From Numida meleagris (lineage: Eukaryota; Chordata; Aves; Galliformes; Numididae): 64,000 bases of DNA. Positions 11,901 to 26,900 of this stretch are shown here, in pieces. Every line of letters begins with the position of its first letter. The stretch's first letter is position 1. The translations under genes and the position numbers were made by a program. The notes under the pieces were generated by a model. It made no database searches. It was not told where the DNA came from and was given only the letters and a program-made list of their open reading frames with translations. The DNA lies in assembly GCF_002078875.1 (NCBI RefSeq), contig NC_034438.1, forward strand, positions 65,735,404 to 65,799,403. Direction: 5' to 3'.

Positions 11901-14900
11901 GCATACAACTTTATGGAAGCTTACTAAACACCCGTACAGAAGCACAGAATTTTTGTACCAGCAAGATGAAATAGCAAAGACACTTCAGACTGAAAAAGCT
12001 GTATTTTTAAAAGATCCAGTAACATGAAACCAGCATTTTCCTACAAAAAGATAGCTGAGGCTGAGCACTAGCATCTTAGTGCTATTCTTCCTATTGACAG
12101 TCTTACTAATACATCAGCTTATTCAACAAAAGGCATGGTGACCTTGGGGTACACTGGAACTAGAAGCAAAAGGTTCTTCCAAGAGCATAGAAGCAGCAAT
12201 TGCTATTTAGCAAGCAGCAGTAATAACAGTTGTGTGTTACTACTTCTTGCTCTCCTCTTTTAAGAAGAAAATCAACTCAGACTTTCTGTTCCAAAAAAAA
12301 AATTCACTCAGGGTACTTTACTGAATTTCTCTGCACTTTTGTCTCTCACATTTCTGCCTTTGACTATTAGAACAGGACCAAAATGCCTTATGTCTGCCAG
12401 CTTAGAGTAAAAAGAAATGATTAAATTATTTGCCTTGAGACAAGGAACAAACAAAACTCAACCTCTTCATTCTACTGAGAAGAACTTGCTGAGAATGGAG
12501 AGAGGGAACAATAGGACAGATAACATTAAGTGACACAAAGATGGTGGACAGGAATCAACTCCTCATCTTCTCTTTCTAAACAACCATTAGGAGACATAAA
12601 ATAGCCCTACAGAAGAACAAAGTTCAGAGTTAACAAGATAGTGGTGCTTGCAGCATAGATCTATGGAACTTCCTGCTACAGACAGATAAGATGTTGGAGA
12701 TTTACACAGATTCAAGGAAAAACAGAAAAGTTCATGTAAGAAAACAAGACTACTTCCTGCACAGGGTGCATCTCAGCTGAAAATACTAGGAAGCTGAGAG
12801 TACTGGAGAAAATAGCATAAATACCTTGGTTAGGTCCTATTCTCAGAGATTCTGCTTACAATCTCTGGAAATAAGATACTGTGAGCAGGACTTTTCTCTA
12901 GTTCACAGTCATTTTTGTTTCCTGTTCAAAAGTCAACAGAATTCATAGTCTTTTCTGACTAATTACTAAGGTCCCAGTATTTATTAAAATAAAATCCTCT
13001 ATTTTCATCCTGCAGTCTGCATGGTAAAAAGAGATTTGAACCGATGTCTAGAGCAATGAGGTAGAATTTCCAAATGTTGAGAAGCTATCCTAGACAGTCT
13101 GAACTGTAACTGCAGCTAAAAATAAATGAAACTTCACTTCACTCAAAAATGCAAGAGGCACTATACAACTTCTAGTCAGCAATGTATTAAATACATCATA
13201 TCTACACAATGCACTGACCTGTTCCAGGGTGGCAGCAAATCCCTGTCTGTCTGCAACATAGGGAAGCCCATGGACCAAGCCTACTTTCTCAGTCATTTGG
13301 TTGGCCATATCTGTCAGAGTGTCTGGTGTAACTAAGCAAGAAATGAAAAAATGACAGTTCTTTGAGCAATTCCATCATTAGCAGAAAGCTACTGTATAAC
13401 AGTGCTATGAATTCCATGTTATTGTCAAGAGCACGTATAGCTTTGTGCCCACCACTCTGGGGCAACAATGCGTCAGTAATGATTTTAATCATTATTACTA
13501 CTTTAAGATCAACAAATATAATAAGAATACTGTTTTCAAAAACAGGATTGACACCCTTAGATGTTGAACATTTTTGTTCTGTGAAGACTTCTCCAGACTT
13601 CATTTCCATTTCTGTTCTCAGTTAAAATCATCTTCTACAACTGCTTACCTACATGGACTAAGGGCAATAAAACTATCAGCACATCACAACACACACCTAC
13701 CTCTAATTCCACTATCACAAATCCATATTAGATCATATTTGGCAACTTCATATCCAGGCATTAAGTTGTTAATTTTGGGGTTGATGCCAACCTTCTTACC
13801 ACCTGAAAAAAAAAAAGAGAGAGAGCATCATGCTTAAAATGCATGGAGGCTTTTTCCTGTGGTTTTTGTTGTTGTTATTTTATTTTGGAAGATGTTTTTA
13901 ATCTGTCTAGAAAAAAATCTAGCTGGAAAATCAGTAAGTGTTTACCTTTCAACTCCAAAAGTCCACCTTTATGGAAAGGATTTAAATTTTATGCATTTCT
14001 TCATTTCTGTATTTTATTTTTTACTACAGTTAGGTGGAGAATTAAAAAGAAAAATCATTCAAATGCTCCTTCAAAATGGTAGGTTAATAACTGAAAGGAG
14101 AGTAGAATTACAAAACTTTTTCATTTGTTCTATAAAGTAAATATTGCCTACTGCTGTTTCCTAAGAGTCCTGATTATGATCATTATGCTCTAAAACAACC
14201 TCAGCAAAAGGAGAAGAGGAGCAAAATACAGTGATACAACTCTTTGCTCCTAACAGATATGATTCTGTTTATTTCATGTCATCTAGTCCTAATACCCTTT
14301 CCTTCTTCAATATAAACATGAAGTAAGAAATAGGCTTACAGTCTCTAAGTTAATTAAAAGAGATTAACAACTCAAGCTCAAATACAGTCAGAACTCTAAG
14401 CCACCTCCTGCCTATTTAGTACAGTATAGAGACAAGATTCAAACTGCTGAATTCCAGACTTAGTAGAAAAAGAGCTGGCGGAGGATGCATAGGTCGAACA
14501 ATGATTTCTCCTGGAGTTTGTCGTTTTTGTTTGCTTTTAAAATGAGGTCACAAGTCATGAATACAAACTTAGTTCTAAACCCTGCTTAAACAGAGGATTA
14601 AGCCACAGAACCCACACTGGTAGAACAAGACAACTATGTCTTTCAGAACACTATTAAAGAGCTGAAAGCCTAAAAAATTTTTTTGTAAGTCAGAGTCCCA
14701 CTCAGGAGATGCACTGCTTACCTATAAACAGTCTGGCATCAACATTTGGGTATTTGCCAAGGAGCTTTTTGCATACATCAATAGCCGGATCATCGTGATC
14801 TTGTACACAGAGTAGTACTTCATACTAGTGGGGAAAAAAAAAAGATGTACACACTTAATATCAGAATAGCCTACGGAATCAAGCTTCACAGCATACCAAA

Positions 14901-17900
14901 TTGAAAAAATGAAGAGCACTGCCACAGAATTAAAAATAAAAGGGGGTTGTTGTACAACTAAATAACACCTAATGCACCAGCAAGCACTTGCAAAAAAGAA
15001 ACCAACCCCACATCCCAGCAAACCATTGTGGCAAGGAATGTTCGTTTTCCTGTTACTGGAAATATTTCTATTAGGCACAAAACAAGAAATTGCAGCACAA
15101 AGGAGCTAAAGTTTCTGCTTCCTACTTCCATTTTTGTTCACATATGAGTCTTAAATTCAGATTTATAATCTGTGAAATTACAGTATATTAGGTATTAAAG
15201 AAACAGTGCTACAAGCTGTGAAAGTGTTCACCTGCATGGCAGAATATAATCCATAGCACTTTTAGGATTATAGATTTCATCTTGCAGTCAAAATACATTA
15301 GCTTCCAAAGCACAGCATGCCAGGACTATGCTGGAATTTGATCTTCACCAACGGAGTCTGTAATACTCTGAATACTTGCATGGTAAAACAAGCAAGAGAC
15401 TTGCAAATGAAACTGACACAAACCAGGTTCTTCTTATATCCTTAACAGAACTCCGGACCATGTTAACACAAACTATTGCACACCAGACTGTATCTTCCTT
15501 TTCTTTATTTTGTAGATGCATAATGCAGAACACAGCTGGAAGACAGCCCTTTGTGACCAGTAAATGTACACTTCATCGTTGAATACAGCTATAGTCAGGA
15601 ACACACATCATAATGTACATTTTCCTCCTCTACAGAATAAAGGCTAGAAAACCTAGCAAGAATTAAGGGAAAAAACTGTAGCTGTTTCAGCAGTCAACTT
15701 ACACACCTATTAAATGAGCTACAGACAACAGGTGAAAAACAGTGTTTTAAGAATCACACACAACTTGATGTCTTGAGACTGCTTTGCAAGTTTTGAAGGA
15801 GGCATTTGTCTCTTCGTAAGTAATGGACTCCCTGAATACTTCTTTCTTGACACAGCCTGCCCCTCTCCCTGATCAAATTGTGAAGTATTACAAGTCAACA
15901 GCACTCCAGTTCTAAGAATAAAATTCACAAAATGTAAATTTCTCAACAAGATTCCTAGAAGTCATCCATACAGGTAAAAAGCCAGATATCCAGCCTCATT
16001 AGAAACAATTTTGTTTAATCCCATTTGATATCAGAATTATAAATAAAAAAAGGTGCAGTCAGTGAGCAAAACAGCTACATCATTCTCCATCACGCTGTAG
16101 TAACATCTAGCAGAACTTTATTTTCCAGGAAGTACACAAGCAAAAGTTATTCTGAACTTCAAAAGCTGTCTGTCTATAAGTTTAATGATGATCACCTCTA
16201 ATGCTCTTCATGAGGAAGAAGTAATGCCATCCAGTATTGAAGGAAATAAGTTGAATAAATAGATTATTTCAAGGGGGGAAAAAGGCATTGTGACACAAAA
16301 ACCCAGCAAGCACAAATTGACTCAGAATACTGCAGGAACTTAATAACCTCTCCATTGTAGTTGGTAGGACATGCTCTAACTCTACAGACTACCAGACAAA
16401 AGCAGCTATGCCTCTAAGTGTAAGCACAAAGCCAATTCGCTTGAAGAGCGAGCAGTATTTGATTACAATCATTTTTACTAGCACAGAAAATGGAATTTCA
16501 GAAGTAAAAAAAGATCTCTCTCATTAGGCAGAAAGATCTTTCAACTATTACAGAAGTCACCATGACATCACGAATACAGTGGAAATTAACAAATGAAGAG
16601 ATTAGTGCTTTATTGCTGATCCAGTGAAACAATTATTTTCGCTAGTAATTCATAAAATTAATCATCAATCCACAGTTGCAGTAACATCCCTATATTCAGT
16701 CTGAAAAAAATTCAGTGAGGAATAACAGAAAGCTTAGACAAAAAAATTCCACAGAAAAATTCTATTTCATGGTAAATAGCCTTTGTATGCAATAACGGAC
16801 TAAATAAATGCAACATATATAAATAATGCAGAGGAAATATAAACATACTTATCTGTACAAATTTTAGAATCAGGTTAATTTGGATATAACAAATGGTGAA
16901 ATTTCTCACAAAATTTCAGAATGTAGCAGAATGAAACTCTGCTACAGAATGAATGCAGTTGTATTTGTAGTCAAATATTTAGATGGTCATTATAGCTACA
17001 AAACAGCTTGAGATCTTGTTGCCTTTAACTTTTTTTGCTACACTTAACGTTTATTGTACTTTCTGGGGAGTCCAAAGGATTCAAACCTGCATGTCTCAAG
17101 TTTTGAGAGGCCTCAAACACTATTTGAGAAGAACAATCCAATTTGTAGTAAATTCCAAGGTCTTTGGTTGGGTTGGTTTTTTAAACCCTACCGGACTCCG
17201 AAATAGAATACACAGTGAAAACCCACTGTAGAGTTCTCATGTGCTTTTGTCCTTTTACAAAGGAAGCAGCAGTGTCAGAAGCAGTTTTGAGAAGAATTGA
17301 GGAAAAAAGTTTTTATATCAAGAGTTTGAACTCAAAGTATGTGTAGTAGGAGTAGCCTGTATTCCACCCCCAGTACCACACACCACAAAGTGAATGATGC
17401 AACAATTGTTTCCCCTTTAAGGTCCTTAACACAAGGACAACATCTGACACTTATCACTTACCTTACTTACCACTTATATTACAAAGTCAAACAGCATTCA
17501 AGAGCAAACATAAGCTTTTCTTAACTATTTATTTTCCAGATATGATTAAGTGGCTTGGAGACAGTACTTCACTGGTTGTTGATAGGTTGGCCAATCTCAT
17601 CATTGAGCAACTCTGCTACAGGGGCTGTCAGTAAGAACCACCAGTAAGTTTCAGGCTATAGTTAAGTGCTCTTTTTCACAAAACCTATGACAGAAGAATA
17701 CCTAATAATGAAGGGTGCTTGGTTCCTCAAAAGGAAATGGTCTTTTAAAGATTGTACTGCTATAAACAAGAAAGTACTGGAGTACTGATTAAACAAATCT
17801 TAGAGTACGTTTTGTCTCCAAGTCATTGTTATGTTCCTTTATAAGCAGCTTTTTGAAGAGGAATAAATATCATCAGGAACATACAGAGCATGCAATCATG

Positions 17901-20900
17901 CATTTGCTGTGGAAGGAAGAACAACTCGCTACACAATCAAGTTGAGTAGTTCTAGCACAAATCACTGATAGGATTTTCAAAGGCAGAGGAGGAAAGACTG
18001 TAAATAGTATACATACTTTGGGATAATCCAGTTCAAAGAAGGTTTCTAAGTTGTTGATCAGATTAGGATCCACACCTTTTAACGGCTTTAAAAGTGAAAC
18101 ACCAGGAAGCTTGCTATATGGCTGTTTATCTGTGGCTTTCTTATTTAGGTGGAGGCGCCTGCAAGGAGAAATAACATACTACTATACATAAAAGAAAATA
18201 TGCTAGAGAACTCCATTTAAAATACAGACAAAACTAAGAAACACAAAATTGTAAATTGTGATCAAAAGTTTTGTTTTGGTTGTAGGATCAACAGCTGTTC
18301 TTAGACCTGCTGATAGTCAGCAGGTCAGAGAACGCATGGCATTAGATAGGATAAATTCAATTCCATCTCATTCAACTTCTTAAATATTTTAGATAAAATT
18401 CCAAACATGATCAGTTTTAAACAACAGAAGTATCTCTTTCTTCAGTCTACATAGGACAAGCTTTTCTGCCCCCTTACACAGTGTTAAAAATCATTATTAT
18501 AGCAGGATAATCATAAAACAACTTCCTGTAAACAATAAAAAGGTAAGATTATTTTTCCTACATCAAGGTACACAAAACTTAAAGCAAGATGGAAGCACAA
18601 AGGGAACAAAAGGGATTGGTAAAATCAGCAGTTGAACATATTTGAGGAAGGTTTGAAGATCAACTGAGAATGTGCCTTAGGAAGTCAAGCTGCTATTCTA
18701 GTTACTCCACTAAGAGAAGAGCTTCCAGTAGCTCCCTATAGTGTTTTGTTGAAAGAGGACAGTGACATCCTCACACATGTAATTTCATCTGCTTCCCCAG
18801 CACACTCCTTTGAGTGAGATTTGCAGCTGGATACCAGAAGCACAGCACTATTACAGCACCATAATCATAAGACAGAAGGACAAACATGATGTTCTCGTAC
18901 TGTCATCAAAACCAAGCCACTGCAGAGGTGAATTAAAATACTCTTGCTGAACAATGGACAAGGAGTAGTCAGACCAAAGTTAAAAAGCTGTTTAGTAGTT
19001 CAGAGAGCTACCACAAAGACCTCCTTGCCAATTTGGACATAAACATAGCAGAAAACAAGGGTGTTAAAGGAGAATCAATAATGCTACTATGAACAGCGGG
19101 GGAAAAAAAAGGTAGATAATGCAAATAAATAAGCATTTTTAAATGGGCTGTAGCACTGTACGTCAGGTTTGTATACTGAGAAAATCCTTGACGAACAAGA
19201 AAGGATGAGTGAATGGAAAAGAGGTAAGAAGGAAAAAAAATGAAAATTTGCAGCAGGACTGTGACAGCTAACAAGCAGCAAGTGATAAAACTGCAGAATC
19301 TCGCTAGGCATTCTGTTACAAGCCATGCTGACATATAGGATTAGGCAGGTGATTGGATTACATAAGGAAGAGCCTACACATGGTGTGAGGGAAGCCTTAC
19401 AAAAACTTGCAAATGAGGCACGTAGCATTATCAGGATCTGTTCAGCTATACAGTACCACAGCTGAGAATCCTGAAAAAGTACACTTCAGTATGGTAAGAC
19501 TGACTCTAGCACGGTATCTTAAGATGTCACCTTGGGAGCTCCATGTATCATGACACTAAGGTAAGGCTGCACCCTGTTAGACTCCATGGAGCAAGAGACA
19601 ATTTAACAGTAAGCCACATCACTTTACACTGATAAGGGCTATTTGCAGATTGGTGTAACCTGAGCATGAATAAAAGAGTAACAGCTGAAAAATCTATCAT
19701 CACCAGAGAAACAGAGCAACCATTGTGAGAAATAAGTTGCAATATCAGTGCTAACATTTAACAGGGAAGTCAGAATATTAGGCTAAATTTAAACATTAAT
19801 ATTTTTAACATATATATTCTAAATGAAGTCACATGCTACAGAACATGCAGGGTCTACATTATAAATGTAAGATGAAATAGTAGATGAAGCAATGTTTTTG
19901 AATCTAAACTTGTACTTATGGTGGTTCAGTTCTCTCAGATGGGTGTTGTGATCATAGTGGTTTTCGTTACCACTGATCATGCAAGACCATTAAAAATGAT
20001 GAACCCCTTAAAGTTCAAATTACGCAGGTAGTATTATGTATTATTTTGCACTGAACTTAACCCAGACTGTTCAGATATTCTCGCTTTATGGATTATTTCT
20101 TCCCTTACCCCTGCCTAGTGTAGCAGGCTGCAAAAAAGCACCACTACAGCAAGGAAACAGTAACAACTATTTAAAGTGCTATTTAAAGGCACCTGCAGGC
20201 CCTGTATGTGAAAGAACAGTAGCCAAGTTATCTATGAGCATCTTCACACTGACATGTGTTAAGTGTATCAGCCTGCAATCATTAGGTGACAAAGCTTTGA
20301 AATTCCATCTAAGCAGCCTGGTGCTGGAAATAAGTTGGGAAAGAAAAGCAGAAGGATGCATAATGGAGCCTTGTTCAACCATCCTATGTTGTCTAAGGTG
20401 TATCTGCAAAATCTGCAGAAACTTACTTACTGTGATAGTCCTCAGAAGCAATTACAATCTAGAAGTCTTCTCTCAGAAGCATAAACACTTTGAAAGGCAA
20501 GAATTCAGTCTACTGAGTTACCACTGCCCCTTGTTACTACATGATAAATCCTTGGTAATCTGTATCAAGTTAACCTACTAAACCTTGTCTCCCCTGCCAT
20601 TCAAGTGGGGTTAGTATTCTAGGAAATAGAAAAACCTTGCTGAAGTGGACTGCCAGGTCACTATGGTTATTAAAAGTAGCTGAAAAACAAAACATTTTAT
20701 TCACTCGTTTTAAACTTTCCTCAGCAGCTACTTTACTTAAATAATTATCTTAATAAGTGTAAGAACATTGTTCTTCATCACAAGTTTGCAACAGATACTT
20801 GGATATTACAAGGCAGCATTAGCAAGACCTGGAAAGGACTGAAGACATCCCTTGGAGGCTGTAGTTGCACAGGCAGTTGAGATGCCCTAGCAGCTCATTA

Positions 20901-23900
20901 CTTTGGAAAGAGACTTTTATCTGTAATTTTGACTTTTCACACATGTCCGCCAGTCAGTTTTCTTCTTGGTCAACTGAATCATCTCACAGGGATTAGTGGA
21001 GCTCAGGATCTGCTACAGAATAACTTATCCTTGCTTGAAAGAGGAGAAATGAGGAGGTAGATGGTCCTGCTTCTTTTGGCAGCAAAAAGGGAAAGAAGGT
21101 GAGATCATCATATTTTCATTACTTTTTATAAATGCCTTACATTAAAACATCTCCAGAAGCAGGTATCTTTATGCACAGATGAAAATGTATAACATTCCAA
21201 TCAGTGCAATAAATACCATTGAAAGAAAGATCAAAGAAGTCCAGAGAAAGTAGTGCAGGTTACTCTTAAATTCACAGAAAGGTTAGCAGCACTTATGAAG
21301 GCTAATATTTTAATACTGAAATCCAACCATGTTAATCTTAGTGTACACAGACATTTCCACACTAATAACGAACAAGTTCCAGCACCTTACAGCAGCAAAT
21401 TTGTACGTGTGTAACCATTTTACAATTCAGTAACCAAAGCATAACTCTATTTCAAAAATATAGAGCATGCAGAATTGTAAGTTTATTTACAACTAATAGT
21501 CAAATTCCATTTATCCTCGTCATTGATACAAGACAACTTCTGGCTTGGGAGCCACGGGGCACATTTTGCCTGCCAGTGAAGGTGGGTGAAGGGTCTGCGT
21601 GAACAGCCTCTGCCACAGTGTGGGTCTACATCAGCAGGAGGAAAAGAATCCTTAGGTGTGGGAGCACAGAGACCGATGAGATGATGTTGCAGTGTAACTA
21701 AACATTAACTAAACACTAAGTAACGAAACTTGAATAATGCATTATCAAGTACTTACTACACTGTTTTATACTGACTTAGGAACACAGCATTCTACTGTGT
21801 ACTTAGAGGCCTGCTACACTACTCCTTTTAGGGACCTCTTCGATTTCAGATGGATTTGAAAACTGCAAAACAGATCAGCCACAGGTCTCCTAGCAAGTGC
21901 CCAGAATTACTCTTTAAGCCAGAACTGAACACCTGAATCTTTTTATGACCTTTTTCACCTAGTACGGTTTCATAATACAGCTGAATCATTTCAAGCATAG
22001 GCTGCTACTGAGAGGCACTCCTTTCTTCCTCCATTTCTGGGATGTGCTGTACTTTTTGCAGTGGAGCTGCCATTTGTCTGATTCCACAGTGACCCAATCA
22101 AGACACTTAAACCACCACAATGTTATTTCACTTGAAACGCCAGCATTTTGTCAATTTCACTCAGCAAGCATACTTGCTGAAAGGTTGGGCAAGAGGATCC
22201 TGCAGCATCATTAACAGCAGAGATCCCTTGGTGCTCCTTAACCTCCTTGCTTCTGTCAACACCAGAAAACAAGACACTGTGTCAGTACAGATGCCCATAC
22301 AATCCTGCTGTAAGCTGTTTTGACTCACTTAAACAGAAAACTAATTCTGAAGTGGGAGGAAAAAAGACAGACTGCCAAATTAATGTTGGAGCCTCTTCAG
22401 GAAGGATGCAATAAGCTCCAGAGCGTTCAGAAAGGAGTCTGCCGAGATCAGAGTATGAGTTCCTCCTTCTCTCCTTTCTTCCTCTGGCTTCAGTGGGCTT
22501 CCAGAGAGCTGAGCTGCCCATGGGAGAGCAGCACGAGCACACTCACCACAGGTCAGAGGAGGACCCGTGCCAGCACAGAGCAGCACTGGGAGCACAGCCA
22601 CTTCCTCCACAAGTGTGCACAAGGATGAGGTCATGCTGCAGTTGGTTAGTGCTCCCTCATATATTCACATACCAGCTGCGGGTAAAAGGCAAATCAAATA
22701 CATTCCAACGACATTCTACACAAATTTCTTCCTGTGCTACACATAGCCCACAGATGAAAGGGTAAAGGCCCTTAGAATACAGCACGCTGAAATCATGACA
22801 GGGAGGTGCACTGAAGGGGAATGAATCTGAATACTTAAAACAAGAGTCAAACAATTTCCATACACAAAAAAAAGCAGAAGTAAAAATCTTAAGAAAAAAT
22901 GGATTGAGATAGAACCTGGGCTGTGACAATTTTTTCAGAAGGTAAGTATTCTCAGAAAACAAACATTAATCTGCACTTCCAGTTGTGGGAAGCAGTAGTT
23001 CAGTTAGTAAATATAAATACAACTGTGCAAGGCAGAAGAAAAAAATCTTAGTGCAATTTGAGACGTTTAACTTTAAACCTTCAAACACAGAAGAAATGTT
23101 TTAAGAAGCACGTTTGGAACAGCTGAGCACATTTTCACGAAAGTCACATCACATTCAGCAGAGGCAATCCACAATGAGTCTTTTCAGAGGCGGACTTTGT
23201 GTTGCTGGCTTTGTTTGATTTTAAACTCCACGTTTGAAAAAAAGATGAAGCAGAAAATGCCTTATCTTTTAGACAGAAATATGAGCAAACACTTCAGATA
23301 ACAACTTCAAACCTCTAGCAAACACCCCCTTTCTCAAAATCTAGAAATTCTTCTCCCATTCCCCTTCTTACCCCCATATCCACAAGATAAAAGGGAAACA
23401 AATAGACTCAACTCCTGTACAATAGACTGCAGTTAAACCTAGAGTAATGGGAATCCTTTCACAGCCCAAATCCAAGGTGGTCGGTTCATGTACACTGACA
23501 TGTGCTTAACAAAAACACAGCGCAGTGTCCACATCACAGCTGTTACTGGCACATTGTAAGCACTGAAATGAACACGGAGCTTTCCCTTGCAGACTGCCAT
23601 CAGAACAGCAATTCCTGCCCTGTTTCTGCTTTCCCACACCCCTCAGCCTACTGGTGGTAATAAAGCAGTCAGGGCCATGAGATAAGTTGGATCAGCCTGC
23701 TGATCAAACAGAACTATCCCACAGAAAATCTGAGTCTGAGTCACCATGTAGCCACATGCTCCCTGAAGGCAGATTAGAAAGGCACAAATGTTTAGAAAGG
23801 TGCAGGGGTAGGAGGGGATTTAGGTTATCCCTTTGAGCAGCAAATTAAGAGCCAGTGAAACGTAGAAATAGAACTGCTTTTTGATGCAGACTCCTTGCAA

Positions 23901-26900
23901 CAACTGTTATGCAATTTCAAAACTGCATGCAATCTGATTTGTGTTTTATTTCTGAGAGCACCTCCAGTGTATGGCAACAACTCTGGGCCTGATAAACCAA
24001 CCACAGCAGTCAGTTTTTACAACAGAATCAAATCCCTCAAAGCTAAGGATGTAATCTTTTAATACAAAGCTTTGGAAGATCTGTACTGTAAGATTATTCA
24101 GTTTGTTTTTCTGACTTACTTTGCAATTCTGTAGGGAGAAAATAACTCATGACTATTCATTTCATAAGGCACAAGTTTAAATTAAAACAACATTTACTAA
24201 TTATTAGATGATGTGCTTCCTACAGACCCAAGTTGCTCCTTATTGCTCCCACTGTGCAAACAGACCCCCTGTCACACAATCTTTCGTAGCTCCTTTTCCC
24301 TAAAAGGTTCTAAAACAGTTAACAGTGAGTAAAAAAAAAGCATTGATGACTCTCAAAAATGACATGAACAAAAAAAAATATCACGCCAATCATTTTTCCT
24401 TTGTTTTAGCAGATGAGATAGGGAAAAAGCTACACACCTTGTCTGGACCAGAGTACTGTCAGCAAGGTAGTGTCACTGCTCTCTCTGAAAAGTGTCTTAT
24501 GAGACCTTGAAGAATTTCCAATAAAGAACATCAGGAAGCAATTGCAAGCAGATTAAAGCAACTATAAAAATCTCCCAAAGAAAATACTAGAGTAACTTCC
24601 ATATTCAGCACAATGTTAAAGTTTTCTGAAAAGTTTTCTTTCTTTCCAGCGGATAGAAAACAGCAAAGCTACCTTGGTAAATTTCATCTCTCTTCTCCAC
24701 AAAAATAATAAATTGAAAACTGCAAAAATACAGACAACTCTGGGGACAGAGACTCCCCACAGAAGCATTTATCTTCCCTCACTAGTACACAATCTACATG
24801 AGCGCATTTCAAGCATACTGTTTTATGGAACATCCGCATTTCACCTCACCTTTAAAACTGTTTAAAAGGAAGTATGAATTTTGAAAAACTTCACTAGTAT
24901 TTCAGAAGGTTGGCAGGTATACAGCCCCTCAGAGTTTCAACCACCTTTTTCCATGGAGTCAGGCAGGTAAAAAAAAAAAAAAAAAGGGCAGGAAAAGACT
25001 CTGGCAGCCTGAAAATCCAGTCTGATTCCCCATAGCTGTGAGGATGGAGACAGGGTGAATTCCTCACTTTCAAGATGCTGCTGCTGCTATTAACATTTGA
25101 CAGTTCACAATGCATACTCTCATGAAGATAGAGCCTGAAAGCTTTCTACTTCACCCACAGCCTTATTCTAGCAAAGCATGCAAGAAAAATGTATGCTGTT
25201 TTAGGCTTAAAAACAAAGTACTCCAGCAGAAAGTGCTTGGGACATCTCATCTAACAGCTCTGTACATTGTCTCAGCATCTTGGATGTTTTATGTCAAGCA
25301 AGGTGTACATGTAGTCAGAGAAATATTTCTTCTGCTTTAAAGTAAAGCATAGCATGCTACCATTATTAAACCATAGCAACGATCACCTCAGAACTCATTA
25401 CTATACAGACACACTGAACCTGAGTATCTCAGAACAAGCACTAAAAGGATACTCACAACCACCATAAGAATTAATGTTTATATTCATTTAAACGGGTCCC
25501 TCTCTGTGGATTATAGTGCTGACAAAGCCGAGGCAAACCTAAACAAGGGGTTAGAAAAAACTAACCAACAAAACAGACTTTGTTTTTCAAAGAGGAACTT
25601 CTGAAGAGGGGAATGATCATTGGTCTAGAACAGGGGCCAAAGCAACTACCAATATAAACTGGCAACATAGATGAGTTGTTAATTATCTGGCTGTTTTAAT
25701 AAGATCAGGCCACTGGAATCACGTATGCAGTTGTCAGACTGCTTCAAGATATACAACAACTTCAAAGCAACAAGTTACAGGCAGTACTTCCAAGGCAGTT
25801 TAAGCCTTTCACATAGTACAATACTTCACTTTGGTTATCTCTGTCTACAATTGTAAACGCATTTTATCCTACCTGCCCAGAAGATAGTGTAAAACTCATT
25901 TTACGTGTGCTACAACTACAATTTGACTCAAGGTATGAATTACTCCAGGCCAAATATGAGAAGGTATAAACTAGTCTAGACCTTTATCAACTATTATAAG
26001 TGACACATTTAAGAAAATGCAAACTATTCACCTAGCAAGAATTAAAGGTTTTTATCTACTATAAAACACAAAATAATCATTTTTAAGCCATAGTCTTTTG
26101 TAAAATGCAAGATCAGTTAGGTATATCAAAACAAAAGAACCTCTTTCAATTAAAAGACATTAAAATCCCAGTGAATTTGGCTATTTTTACTACAGCAATT
26201 CCCAGGGAGGGATTATATGAAGACTAAAGAGTGCTCTAGTAAAACTGTAAAACTAGTCACATACTTAGCATACCACACAGAAGTTCTTACAAAGTCCACA
26301 GATTCATTCCTAAAGTCATGTAGCACTCTCTACCACTCTCTACCTTAACATCTCCACCCACCTGGAGTAACCAGAAGTTTATAGCAGTATTTTACTTCAA
26401 GAACAGCATCCTTCAGTGCAGTCTTATGTCTTACATACTCCAAATCTTGTAGTCTTCCACATAAAGTATTCACCAGGCAGACATTGTTTGTTCTAACAGC
26501 CTATTTCTCACGTTCAGTGCACCATCTCCCAATCTCTCTCTCAAGTGAATGTGTCTAACCTGTGAATGGTATCCTCAATTCTTCTCCTTTAGAGCTATCC
26601 TAAATAGTTCTTAATCTGGGCTTTGGTTTCTTGGCCTCTACTAAATCACTCATGTTAAGAGCCTGCAATATCACACTCTCCCCTCAAAGTTTGCCATCTG
26701 TATCTTATCCTCATGGCTCACAACAACAACAAAAAAGCAAAAACAAAACGAAATCCAGCTTTCTCATTGGCTCCAGCATTAATGTTTTTCTCCTACATTA
26801 CTACCACTCAAGATTTCTGGTTTTGTGCTGTTTTGCTTTCCCTCACTGTTAATCTTATAACACAAAAACTCACTCAAACACAGTCTTAGTATGCATAAAT

